Assembly: GCF_040047665.1 (NCBI RefSeq)
Contig: NZ_CP157355.1
Span: forward strand, 1-64,000
Source of the DNA: Chitinibacter sp. FCG-7
GTDB taxonomy: Bacteria; Pseudomonadota; Gammaproteobacteria; Burkholderiales; Chitinibacteraceae
DNA: 64,000 nucleotides
Direction of reading: 5' to 3'
The notes under the pieces were generated by a model. The model had not been told where the DNA came from, did not search any database, and was given only the letters and a program-made list of their open reading frames with translations. Of the stretch, positions 42,152 to 50,374 are shown piece by piece (position 1 is the first letter of the stretch; the number at the start of each line of letters is the position of its first letter). Made by a program: the position numbers and the translations under genes.

Positions 42152-42513
42152 TGCAAAGCACACGCCTTTATCGCGGCAGTTGCCATTGCGGCGCAGTGAA
42201 ATTTCGCATCAGCTCACCCGAAATCACCTCGGGCGTGCGCTGCAACTGCTCGCTCTGCCAACGCAAAGGCGCGCTGATGACACCGCATATTTATTCGCCG
42301 GAAGAACTGGTAATTGAATCTGGCGAGGAGCAATTGAGCATTTACCAATTTGGCTCTGGTGTTGCCAAGCATTACTTCTGCAAAGTGTGCGGGATTTATC
42401 CATTTCATCAAACAATGCGAAAAGCGGGCTACTACCGCGTCAATGTGGGCTGCTTAGAGGACCTTAATCCACTGACACTGCCGCAAGATGTCTTTGATGG
42501 GAAAAGCCTATAG
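42151..42513 (+). CDS. GFA/CENP-V-like zinc-binding protein
   Basis: 120 residues. Zinc ligands of the glutathione-dependent formaldehyde-activating fold are present: SCHCGAVKF, CNCSLCQRKGAL and CKVCGIYPFH. Small members like this one are mostly uncharacterised; formaldehyde scavenging is not proven. It shares one base with the trpD stop, so it is translationally coupled and surely co-transcribed with trpD, but has no known part in tryptophan synthesis. Confidence 0.85.
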   Translation: MQSTRLYRGSCHCGAVKFRISSPEITSGVRCNCSLCQRKGALMTPHIYSPEELVIESGEEQLSIYQFGSGVAKHYFCKVCGIYPFHQTMRKAGYYRVNVGCLEDLNPLTLPQDVFDGKSL

Positions 42514-42558
42514 CTGAACAGAATTAGCAAAAGAGATTGGATATCTAGAGAAACCATC

Positions 42559-42843
42559 ATGCCAAGCCTGCATCGAAGTGCCTTTGCAATATTGCTGGTT
42601 GTAACCTTAACGTCCTTTGTATTTTTATGGGAAGCACTGACAGCTTGGCAAACCAACTCCATGGATGGACGATGCCTGCAGAAGCACCCTGGGGCGATTT
42701 GCACCCATGCACAACGGGTTGGCGAATACTTATTTCAAAATGGCACTGCCGCACAAGGCTATGCCACCTTATTAGCCACAATCGCCTTCGCAATGCTGCT
42801 TTGCACGTTCTGGTGCTGGCGAAGATTAAAAGAAAAACACTGA
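42559..42843 (+). CDS. Small membrane protein of unknown function
   Basis: 94 residues. Two predicted membrane segments (about 7-27 and 66-84) flank a short loop with two cysteines (GRCLQKHPGAICTH). No strong ribosome binding site (AGAGAA 7 bp before the ATG). I do not recognise the family. It lies between the GFA-like gene and trpC in the same direction, with no antisense gene opposite, which supports it being real. Confidence 0.5.
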   Translation: MPSLHRSAFAILLVVTLTSFVFLWEALTAWQTNSMDGRCLQKHPGAICTHAQRVGEYLFQNGTAAQGYATLLATIAFAMLLCTFWCWRRLKEKH

Positions 42844-42913
42844 TAAATTGTCCCGCACCAATAAATTTTAATTAAGCCATGCTGTTTGCATCCCCTTTAC
42901 GAGTGAAATACAA

Positions 42914-43717
42914 ATGTCTGACATCCTGAAAAAAATCTGGGCGACGAAGTTTGAAGAAGTCGCTGCAGCAAAAAAACTGATTCCGCTTACTGAGATCCGC
43001 GCACAAGCCGAAGCGAACAAGGATCACCGTGATTTTGTCGGCGCAATTCGCGCCAAGCATGCCATCAAACAGGCCGCGGTGATTTCCGAGATAAAAAAGG
43101 CGAGCCCGTCCAAAGGCGTGATGCGCGATCCGTTTGATCCAGCTGAAATTGCGCCCGATTACGAAGCGAATGGCGCGGCCTGCCTGTCGGTACTGACTGA
43201 TGTGCAGTATTTCCAGGGCCATGCCGATTACCTCAAAGCCGCTCGTGCAGCATGTAGCATTCCGGCGCTGCGCAAAGACTTTATGGTCGATGAATATCAG
43301 TTTTATGAGGCCCGCGCCTGGGGTGCGGACTGCATTTTATTGATCGCCGCCGAGCTGGATGTGAAGCAGATGCAGGATTTTGAAGCGATTGCACATGGTC
43401 TAGGCATGGGCGTGCTAGTTGAAGTGCATAATGCTGCAGAGCTCGACGCTGCGCTGCATCTAAAAACGCCGCTCTTGGGCGTGAACAACCGCAATCTGCG
43501 CACTTTTGAAGTCAGCCTGCAAACGACGATTGACCTGCTGCCGCGTATCGTTGCCGATGGCCGCATTGCCGTGTGCGAAAGCGGCATTCACACTGCTGCC
43601 GATGTGCAACTGATGCGCGATCACAATGTACACACCTATCTGGTCGGCGAGGCATTTATGCGCCAGCCATCACCTGGCCAGGGCTTGCGCGACCTGTTTC
43701 AACCCGTGTACGGCTAA
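42914..43717 (+). CDS. trpC: Indole-3-glycerol phosphate synthase
   Basis: 267 residues. (Beta/alpha)8 barrel enzyme closing the indole ring. Motifs: [39 protein letters not shown] (catalytic Lys and substrate loop), [35 protein letters not shown] and [12 protein letters not shown]. It is 70 bp from the small membrane gene. No trpF, trpB or trpA follows; those must lie elsewhere. Confidence 0.97.
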   Translation: MSDILKKIWATKFEEVAAAKKLIPLTEIRAQAEANKDHRDFVGAIRAKHAIKQAAVISEIKKASPSKGVMRDPFDPAEIAPDYEANGAACLSVLTDVQYFQGHADYLKAARAACSIPALRKDFMVDEYQFYEARAWGADCILLIAAELDVKQMQDFEAIAHGLGMGVLVEVHNAAELDAALHLKTPLLGVNNRNLRTFEVSLQTTIDLLPRIVADGRIAVCESGIHTAADVQLMRDHNVHTYLVGEAFMRQPSPGQGLRDLFQPVYG

Positions 43718-43871
43718 CCAAGCAGCTCAGGGCATCAACCTGAGTTGCATATCACCACAAGCTATGTGACCACAATGGTGCAAGCCAATCGCAAAGCAAG
43801 CGTCGGGTGGCACTGGTAGGGCCGCGGATTGCTCACTATGCTGAACCATTCGTTTCGGTGAGGGTATCCGC

Positions 43872-45182
43872 ATGCTCAATTGGCTATTGAACAAAATTCT
43901 GCCAGAGGCATCGCCGGCCCCCGCTACTGCCGCCTCTGCCGCTACGCCAGCCGTTCCGCGATCGCAAATGCCACCAACCCTGCCCGGCCTGCTGCGCCGG
44001 CGGGCGGTTTACAACGCGCATTGGCAAATTGCCGCCTACAGCTTCACCTTGCGCGAGCTCTCTCATCACGAACATCAGGGCGAAGAATACAGCCACGATG
44101 AAGTGCTGTTGTGCGAAATAGAGCGGCTACTGGAAGCGCAAACGATGAGCAGCGGCATCTGGCTGGGTGTGCACTGGAAAAATCTGCCACTACTGAGCCA
44201 GCATCATTTCAACGGCAGCACGGCCATCACGATTATTGCGCACGGCGAACCGGATTGGACGTCACTCGATATCAACGCTGTACTGGGCGATTTGTCAGCC
44301 AGCTACAGCATCGGTGCTACCGCCAAACGCTGGCATCTGAGTCAGCCCCAGCTTGGTGAACGCCTGGCCCTGATTGAACTCAACGTGCAATCGCCTGATT
44401 TTGCTGTACTCAGCCAGCAGGTGAACGAGTGCCGGAAAATTGCGCCGAATGCCCAACTCTGGGTCAACGACATCGACAGCCGTGAAGCGGCTGAGGCCTG
44501 CTTTCAGCTGGGTGCCGACTACGTCAGCGGACGTGTTTTCAATTGGCCCCAGGCCCAGCAGCTGAGCTTTCCGGACAGCTTTTTGCGGCTAAATCAGGTG
44601 CTCAATCTGGTCCGCCAAAACACCGATGCAAAAATCATTGCTGCCGAGCTGAAAAGTGATCCGGCACTGAGCGCACGCCTGCTGCGCTACGTCAATTCTG
44701 CGGCGCTGGGTTTGGCGCAGCCGATCAGCAATCTGGATCAGGCTATTGTCGTGGTTGGCAATCAGCGCCTGTACCGCTGGCTGTCTTTACTGCTGTTTTC
44801 CTGCAAAGGCGATCAGGAGCTGGACCAGACGCTACTGGAAACCGCTCTGACGCGCGCACGGCTGATGGAGCTGGCAGCGGCCACGCGATTTAGTGCGAGT
44901 GAATGTGAATTATTGTTTCTGACTGGGCTATTTTCGCTGCTGGATTTTTTGCTGCGTGTACCACGCTCACTACTGCTGGCAGAGCTAAATCCACCCGCGA
45001 CCATCAGCGATACACTGCAAGATAAAGCCACTGCATTCACCCCCTACCTGCAGCTGGCTGAATGCAGCGAGCTGGGCTGGCCGCCCGAAGATTTGCTGGC
45101 TCAATGCCAGCTCGACAGTGCAGAATTTAACCGGATCCAGATTGATGCCAGCCTGTGGGCGCTATCTGCACTAGCGAGCTAG
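43872..45182 (+). CDS. HDOD domain protein with degenerate EAL-like N-terminus
   Basis: 436 residues. An Ala/Pro-rich N-terminal linker (residues 12-38) is followed by an EAL-like fold (about 40-235: VYNAHWQIAAYSFTLRE, LIELNVQSPDFAVL, NDIDSREAAEACFQLGADYVSG) that has lost the EAL and DDFGTG catalytic motifs. The HDOD domain (about 245-425) begins LRLNQVLNLVRQNTDAKIIAAELKSDPALSARLLRYVNSAALGL. Such proteins (YuxH family) act as regulators, often in motility or c-di-GMP signalling, with no enzyme activity expected. Monocistronic; convergent with the glycine-rich gene. Confidence 0.85.
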   Translation: MLNWLLNKILPEASPAPATAASAATPAVPRSQMPPTLPGLLRRRAVYNAHWQIAAYSFTLRELSHHEHQGEEYSHDEVLLCEIERLLEAQTMSSGIWLGVHWKNLPLLSQHHFNGSTAITIIAHGEPDWTSLDINAVLGDLSASYSIGATAKRWHLSQPQLGERLALIELNVQSPDFAVLSQQVNECRKIAPNAQLWVNDIDSREAAEACFQLGADYVSGRVFNWPQAQQLSFPDSFLRLNQVLNLVRQNTDAKIIAAELKSDPALSARLLRYVNSAALGLAQPISNLDQAIVVVGNQRLYRWLSLLLFSCKGDQELDQTLLETALTRARLMELAAATRFSASECELLFLTGLFSLLDFLLRVPRSLLLAELNPPATISDTLQDKATAFTPYLQLAECSELGWPPEDLLAQCQLDSAEFNRIQIDASLWALSALAS

Positions 45183-45219
45183 CGGCGTTTTCTACACGCC
45201 AAGATGAGCCTAGATACGA

Positions 45220-45960
45220 TCAGGAGCGGCCACCGCCATTGCCGTTCCCTCCTCCGTTCCCACCACCATTTCCACCGCCGTTTCCTCCACCATTCCCGCC
45301 GCCGTTACCATTGCCATTTCCGCGTCCACCACCTTGACCGCCACCTTTTCCGTTATCGGAGCCTGACCCTGGTGATTTCCCGCTGTTCGCCGTGTCTTTG
45401 CTGCTGTGATGCTGGCTGGATTTTTTATTCTGCGACTGATTTTTGACCACTTCGCTCCGGCGGTTTTGCTGCGATAAAGCGCGCTCATTGGCACGGCTTT
45501 TAGAGACGACACTACCCAGATTAAGCCCCATTGAATTGGCAATCGCTCCCCAGCCCATCCCTGATGCACGTAAAGAAGTAATATTCGACATGGCTTGCGC
45601 CAGCTCGGCAGAAGTCGGGTTGCTGATATTGCTCTTTTGCAAGCTGGTTTGCGCCAGCGACAAAGCAATATTCACCTCACCCCAGCCCATGCCTTTTCCT
45701 GTTCCGGTGATCGTGCTGGTGGTGCCGGAAGTGCTTGTCAGCGTGATGTTTTGCCCCGAGCGTAATCCGCTCACCAGCGCTGTAGCATTTTGTGTCGAGC
45801 CTGCCAACTGCGAGTAATTAGCCGCCAGACGCTCGCCCACTTGCTGGCTATTTTGCTTGGCCGCAATGGTATTGGTACGTTGTGCGCTGTCGTCGAGCAC
45901 ATCGGCCTGCGCAGTTGTCGCACACAACATGGCGACAGAAATCAGCAAGATATTGCGCAT
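45220..45960 (-). CDS. Exported glycine/asparagine-repeat protein
   Basis: 246 residues. A strong ribosome binding site (AAAGGAGA, 7 bp) picks the ATG at 45960; an ATG six codons earlier is less likely. Signal peptide MRNILLISVAMLCATTAQA. The middle has two related copies of a GMGWG motif (GKGMGWGEVNIALSL near 95-110 and ASGMGWGAIANSMGLNLG near 140-157), and a basic Ser/Lys/Gln-rich stretch follows. The last 45 residues are a low-complexity Asn-Gly-Gly-Gly repeat. No enzyme motif. Function unknown; the repeat tail may bind surfaces or polysaccharides. It is likely secreted or periplasmic. Confidence 0.7.
   Translation of the reverse strand: MRNILLISVAMLCATTAQADVLDDSAQRTNTIAAKQNSQQVGERLAANYSQLAGSTQNATALVSGLRSGQNITLTSTSGTTSTITGTGKGMGWGEVNIALSLAQTSLQKSNISNPTSAELAQAMSNITSLRASGMGWGAIANSMGLNLGSVVSKSRANERALSQQNRRSEVVKNQSQNKKSSQHHSSKDTANSGKSPGSGSDNGKGGGQGGGRGNGNGNGGGNGGGNGGGNGGGNGGGNGNGGGRS
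45223..45345 (-). repeat. 12-bp-period coding repeat (NGGG units)
   Basis: The end of the glycine-rich gene repeats a 12-bp unit of three glycine codons and one asparagine codon (NGGG) at least five times, with extra GN pairs at both ends. Codon choice varies, so selection is on the protein. Copy number may vary between strains. Confidence 0.8.
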
Positions 45961-46054
45961 GATGGCATCTCCTTTCAAACATGCTGATTCAAGCTATGCT
46001 GTCGCCGACGAAATACACGCTTTAAAGCCGCGCCCTGCTGACCAATGGAATGAA

Positions 46055-47302
46055 TTACTCCGAGAGCAAGCGCTCCTTCAGTGCCGCCTGTAGATTAGCA
46101 GTCAGCCCCAAGACATCGGCAAGATAATGGGGCATCGAACCGGCCTGCTTTTTCACTTCGTGCATGGCGGCTTTCAAGTATTGCGCCTGCACGCCAAAAA
46201 TAGCGTGCAGAATACGAATGTCGCCACCAGCCGCCACACAGCGCTCGATCAGCGGCTGGTATTTGGCAATCACTTTGTCGTGGCTGCTCAGATAATCACG
46301 CAAAATGGCCTCGTGCGGCACACCCAGAAGACTGAGCAGCAAAACGGATGCCCAGCCGGTACGGTCTTTGCCTGCCGTGCAGTGAATCAGCAAGGGGTAT
46401 TGCTCTGTAGAGCAGATAGTATTTAGCCAGTGAGCATATACCTGCTGCGCTGTCGGGCTAGCCACCAGATCGCGGTACAGCGCTAGCATCATCTGCTCAG
46501 CACCGCCATTGCCCAGATGCCGCTGCAGCAAATCGGGGCGCTCGAGCATTTGGGCGACATCGAAGGCCAAGGTTTGCTCGGTATCGGCGAGCACATCCAG
46601 CCAGTAGTTTTCCGCGCCCGGCAGGTGCGGATCTGGATGGCGCACTTGCTCACCATAGGAGCGAAAATCCCACACGCTGCGCAGCTGCAATGCCTGCGCG
46701 GCTTTCAAGCTTGACTCAGGTAAGCCAAACCATTGCTCGGAGCGAAACACCATTCCCGTTTTCACCGTGCGGCCATCGGCAGTTTTTAGTCCGCCCAGAT
46801 CTCGCAGATTATTCAATCCTGCAATCTCAATATCCCGGCTGGTTTTTTTCTGCGCGGCTCGGCGCTGGGCAAAAAAATCGCCCAACAAGGCACTGGCTTC
46901 ATGCTGGCACAAGCCAGATTCGATGTGCGTCTGGTGATTGAGTTTGGGTTCGGCGAATGGGTTGATTACGCTGCCCGCCGCACCGGTTTTGGCATCATTT
47001 GTGGCGTAAACCACCCGCTTGAGGCGTGAGTGCAAAATCGCGCCAGCGCACATGATGCAAGGCTCGAGCGTTACATACAGCTCGCAATCGCTAAGGCGGT
47101 AATTGCCCAGCTGCTGGGCAGCGGCGCGGATCGCCAGCATTTCGGCGTGCGCACTCGGGTCGTGCGTCGCAATCGGTTGATTATGCGCGCGGGCGATGAT
47201 TTGCCCCTGATGCACCACCACCGCACCAACAGGCACCTCGCCCTGCGCCGCCGCTTTAGCGGCCTCGGCCAGAGCGGCCTGCATAAACTCAAGATCACTC
47301 AT
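46055..47302 (-). CDS. tadA: tRNA adenosine(34) deaminase TadA fused to a tyrosine-phosphatase domain
   Basis: 415 residues, about 250 more than ordinary TadA. Residues 1-153 are a complete TadA: zinc ligand and catalytic Glu in HAE (52-54), PCIMC (81-85), and an end at ALLGDFFAQRRAAQKK. TadA makes inosine at the wobble base of tRNA-Arg. Directly after it, residues 157-415 are a protein-tyrosine phosphatase of the PF13350 type: AGLNNLRDLGGLKTADGR, a FRSEQ strand, and the CX5R loop HCTAGKDRTG with Cys308 and Arg314. The junction has almost no linker, and both domains keep their active-site residues. No other start within the phosphatase has a clear ribosome binding site, so one polypeptide is likely. 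Upstream neighbour recN, same strand. Confidence 0.9.
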   Translation of the reverse strand: MSDLEFMQAALAEAAKAAAQGEVPVGAVVVHQGQIIARAHNQPIATHDPSAHAEMLAIRAAAQQLGNYRLSDCELYVTLEPCIMCAGAILHSRLKRVVYATNDAKTGAAGSVINPFAEPKLNHQTHIESGLCQHEASALLGDFFAQRRAAQKKTSRDIEIAGLNNLRDLGGLKTADGRTVKTGMVFRSEQWFGLPESSLKAAQALQLRSVWDFRSYGEQVRHPDPHLPGAENYWLDVLADTEQTLAFDVAQMLERPDLLQRHLGNGGAEQMMLALYRDLVASPTAQQVYAHWLNTICSTEQYPLLIHCTAGKDRTGWASVLLLSLLGVPHEAILRDYLSSHDKVIAKYQPLIERCVAAGGDIRILHAIFGVQAQYLKAAMHEVKKQAGSMPHYLADVLGLTANLQAALKERLLSE

Positions 47303-47303
47303 C

Positions 47304-47340
47304 GGGTATCAAACGCCTTCATCAAGCCGACTATGATACC
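47304..47340. repeat. GGGTAT-type inverted repeat upstream of tadA (copy 6)
   Basis: GGTATCA (47305-47311) pairs with TGATACC (47334-47340), 22-nt loop. It fills the gap between recN and tadA and ends 2 bp before the tadA ATG when read on the minus strand. Confidence 0.45.
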
Positions 47341-47354
47341 GCCAAGCTACCTAC

Positions 47355-49007
47355 CTAAGCCAACATCTCGGCCGCGTGCTGACGCGTCGTATCGGTGATT
47401 TCGAGCCCACCGAGCATGCGCGCAATTTCTTCAATGCGCTCTTCATGGCTTAATTGCGCAATACTGCTGCGCACGCCGTCTTTGGCTTGCGCTTTGGCCA
47501 CTTGCAAATGCTGCGCGCCGCAGGCGGCCACTTGCGGCAAATGTGTGATGCACAGCACCTGACGGCTTTGGCCAAGCTCAGACAACAGCCGCCCAACAAT
47601 TTCGGCCACACGCCCGCCGATACCAACATCGACCTCGTCAAAAATCAGCGTTGGCACATTCGCCACCTGGCTGGTCACCACTTGCAGCGCCAAGCTAATG
47701 CGCGACAATTCGCCGCCTGAGGCCACTTTGGCCATTGGCCGCAACGGAGAGGCGGGGTGATTCGCCGTTTGCAGCTCGATTTGCTCTAGGCCAAATGCGG
47801 CAGGCTGCGTTTGTTCAATTAATACCACTTCGCAACGGCTACCCGACAGTGCTAGCGTTTGCATTTGTTCAGTCACGAGCTTGGATAAGGTCTTAGCCGC
47901 TTTGGCGCGTTGCTTGGATAAGTTTTCCGCGTGTTTGCGGAACTGGCTTTCGGCTTGCGCGACCTGTTTACGCAAGGCATCGAGCCCTTCTGCGCCGCCC
48001 AACTCGGCCAAACGCGCCTGCCACTCGGCCAATTGCTCAACCAACATGGAAGGATCAACGCGGTATTTACGCCCGGCGCGATATAGCGAATCCATCCGCG
48101 CTTCAACATCGGCCAAGCGGCTCGGGTCGAGCTCCAGTCGATCAGCATAATGGCGCAAGCTTGATACTGATTCGGATAGCTGTGCCTCTGCGCCAGCCAG
48201 CAATTCCAGCGTTTCATTAATCGCCGGATCGAACTCGGCGAGCTGACTCAGGCGATGGGCAACGGTAGCCAGCCAGCTTTGGCAATTGTCATCGCCATCG
48301 GCCAATGCATCCAGGCCGCTTTGTACACCTTCAATCAGGCTAGCGGCGTGGTGCAGGCGTTTATGTTCGGCCTGTAATTCCGGCCATTCATCTGCGGCAA
48401 TCGCCAAGCCGCCAATTTCATCAATTTGCCATTGCAGCCGCTCGCGCTCCGCCTCGAAACGATCGGCATTTTGCTCAGCCGATTGCAGCTCGTTCGCCAG
48501 GCTATGCCAGTGTTGGTAATGCTTGGCGACCTCACGCGCCAGATTTGTCGCGCCAGCATAGGCATCGACCAATTCGCGCTGCGCGTCGTGTCGCAATAGC
48601 GATTGATGCGCGTGCTGACCATGAATATCGACCAGCCACTCGCCCACTGCTTTGAGCTGATTTAAGGTTGCTGGGCTGCCATTAATGAACGAGCGCGATT
48701 TGCCGCTGGCGTCGATAATGCGGCGAATCAGCAACTGATCGCCCTCATCACTAAAGCCTTGCTCCGCGAGCCACGCAGCCACTTGCGGCAGATTGCTGGT
48801 GGCAAACTCCGCAGACAACTCGGCACGCTCGCAACCATGACGCACCACACCCGCATCGGCGCGCTCGCCCAGCAACAAGCCGAGTGCATCGATAATGATC
48901 GATTTGCCCGCGCCGGTTTCGCCGGTGAGCACCGTTAGGCCGTTGGCAAAATCCAGATCAAGTTCACGAACAATAACAAAATCGCGTAAATGCAGAGCAG
49001 ACAGCAT
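47355..49007 (-). CDS. recN: DNA repair protein RecN
   Basis: 550 residues, normal length. SMC-like ATPase acting on double-strand breaks. Walker A GETGAGKSIIIDALGLLLGERAD near residue 30; long coiled coils (about 155-385); signature KVASGGELSRISLALQVV and Walker B LIFDEVDVGIGGRVAEIVG near 460. The region LCITHLPQVAACG follows. In the same direction as tadA (51 bp apart). Confidence 0.97.
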   Translation of the reverse strand: MLSALHLRDFVIVRELDLDFANGLTVLTGETGAGKSIIIDALGLLLGERADAGVVRHGCERAELSAEFATSNLPQVAAWLAEQGFSDEGDQLLIRRIIDASGKSRSFINGSPATLNQLKAVGEWLVDIHGQHAHQSLLRHDAQRELVDAYAGATNLAREVAKHYQHWHSLANELQSAEQNADRFEAERERLQWQIDEIGGLAIAADEWPELQAEHKRLHHAASLIEGVQSGLDALADGDDNCQSWLATVAHRLSQLAEFDPAINETLELLAGAEAQLSESVSSLRHYADRLELDPSRLADVEARMDSLYRAGRKYRVDPSMLVEQLAEWQARLAELGGAEGLDALRKQVAQAESQFRKHAENLSKQRAKAAKTLSKLVTEQMQTLALSGSRCEVVLIEQTQPAAFGLEQIELQTANHPASPLRPMAKVASGGELSRISLALQVVTSQVANVPTLIFDEVDVGIGGRVAEIVGRLLSELGQSRQVLCITHLPQVAACGAQHLQVAKAQAKDGVRSSIAQLSHEERIEEIARMLGGLEITDTTRQHAAEMLA

Positions 49008-49167
49008 GGAGCGGCGCGCCTCAATAAGAACGAACGTTCACTTTAAGGAAAGTTTGGATTTTGGGCAAGAGGGAAAAACAGGATGTGGGCGATTAACTGC
49101 AAAATCAGTTTTATCGACCGACTAGAAAAGAATAAAAAGCGAGCTGGAAACGTAGCGAGAAACTTGA

Positions 49168-49240
49168 GTACAAGGCAAAAATCGACGAAAAACCGGAATT
49201 TACCGAGGTAAATGAGGATTTTGAGGAGATTTTTAACGCA
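49168..49240 (+). repeat. Dispersed repeat, copy A (between recN and nadK)
   Basis: 73 bp core containing AAAACCGGAATTTACC and GGTAAATGAGGATTTTGAG. Roughly three quarters of its bases match copy B at 50266-50337 in inverted orientation. It does not look coding. Confidence 0.6.
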
Positions 49241-49273
49241 GTAATCAAGCTTCGCAGTAGTTTCCAGCGGTGA

Positions 49274-50149
49274 TTACAATAACTTCTCACCCCAGCGCAA
49301 CTTAGCCCGCAACATATCGTAGTAGCTATACCCATGCGGATGCAGAATGCGCAGCGAGTTGGTATAGCGGCGGATCAGGACTTTATCCATTTCCTGTAGT
49401 TCAAAATCGGATTGATTGTCGAAATACACCCGAGCGTCTTGGCCGCGGGTGAGCAGAAATTCGACTTGGGCGTTTTCAGACACCACAATCGGGCGATTCG
49501 ACAGTGATTGCGGGCAGATCGGCACCAAGGTAATCGCCGGTAGCGATGGGTGCAAAATCGGGCCGCCGGAGGCCAGCGCATACGCGGTCGAGCCGGTTGG
49601 TGTTGAAACGACTAAGCCATCCGAGCGCTGACTGTAGACAAACTGGCTATCAACAAAAATCTCGAATTCAATCATCGAACCTATCGAGCCACGGCTAAAT
49701 ACCACATCGTTAAACGCCAGCGAGGTATTAATGGTTTTGCCCTCGCGCAAAATGCTCGCTTCGAGCAAGATGCGCTCTTCAGGGACAAATTGCCCGGCCA
49801 GAATATTGGGGACCGATTTTTCCATCTCATGCAATGGAATATCAGTCATAAAGCCCAGCCGCCCCTGATTAATACCCATCAGAGGTATACGGTACGGTGC
49901 CAATAACCGTGCGACTGACAGCATGGTACCATCCCCCCCTAGCACAATCACCAGATCGGCCAGCTTACCGATGTGATCGCGATCAACGCATTGGTAAGCG
50001 CTAATTTCATGCTCTTGCGCAATTTTGCCTTCGATCAGGACTTTGACATCGCACGATTCGAGCAGGGCCGCGAGGCGGCGGATCGGGTCGCCCAGCGATG
50101 GCGTATTGAGGCGCCCCACAAGGGCGATGGTTTTGAATAGGCTGTGCAT
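49274..50149 (-). CDS. nadK: NAD kinase
   Basis: 291 residues. It phosphorylates NAD to NADP using ATP. Motifs: LVIVLGGDGTMLSVARL (GGDG), NQGRLGFMTDI, DGLVVSTPTGSTAYALASGGPI and LVPICPQSLSNRPIVV. Divergent from hrcA, the usual arrangement in betaproteobacteria. It is flanked on both sides by copies of one dispersed repeat in inverted orientation. Confidence 0.97.
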   Translation of the reverse strand: MHSLFKTIALVGRLNTPSLGDPIRRLAALLESCDVKVLIEGKIAQEHEISAYQCVDRDHIGKLADLVIVLGGDGTMLSVARLLAPYRIPLMGINQGRLGFMTDIPLHEMEKSVPNILAGQFVPEERILLEASILREGKTINTSLAFNDVVFSRGSIGSMIEFEIFVDSQFVYSQRSDGLVVSTPTGSTAYALASGGPILHPSLPAITLVPICPQSLSNRPIVVSENAQVEFLLTRGQDARVYFDNQSDFELQEMDKVLIRRYTNSLRILHPHGYSYYDMLRAKLRWGEKLL

Positions 50150-50265
50150 GGCGTTGAAGGCTTGAATTTATCGGGGAGCAGCCGCATTAATATACCAAAG
50201 AGCAGGTAAAATCCAGCGAAAAACGGCTGCAAAGCATGAATTGCTGCTAGCTCTGCACTCGCTAC

Positions 50266-50337
50266 GCATCGAAAAAATGGCTCAAAATCCTCATTTACTC
50301 GAGTAAACTCCGGTTTTCGCCATTTTCTGCCTTGCAC
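50266..50337 (-). repeat. Dispersed repeat, copy B (between nadK and hrcA)
   Basis: Minus-strand core with AAAACCGGAGTTTACTCG and GAGTAAATGAGGATTTTGAG, centred on the palindrome TTTACTCGAGTAAA. It matches copy A at 49168-49240. It lies in the shared promoter region of nadK and hrcA. Confidence 0.6.
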
Positions 50338-50374
50338 TTCATACTTTTCGCTCGTTTTTGACTTAGGTAATCCC

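Noticed and set aside
45223-45345. Regular 12-bp repeats that could suggest a CRISPR-like array
   Set aside because: There are no spacers; the repeats are contiguous, in frame and code for glycine and asparagine.
46055-47302. Two overlapping genes instead of a TadA-phosphatase fusion
   Set aside because: The frame is continuous with no stop at the junction, and I see no ribosome binding site with a start codon at the beginning of the phosphatase domain.
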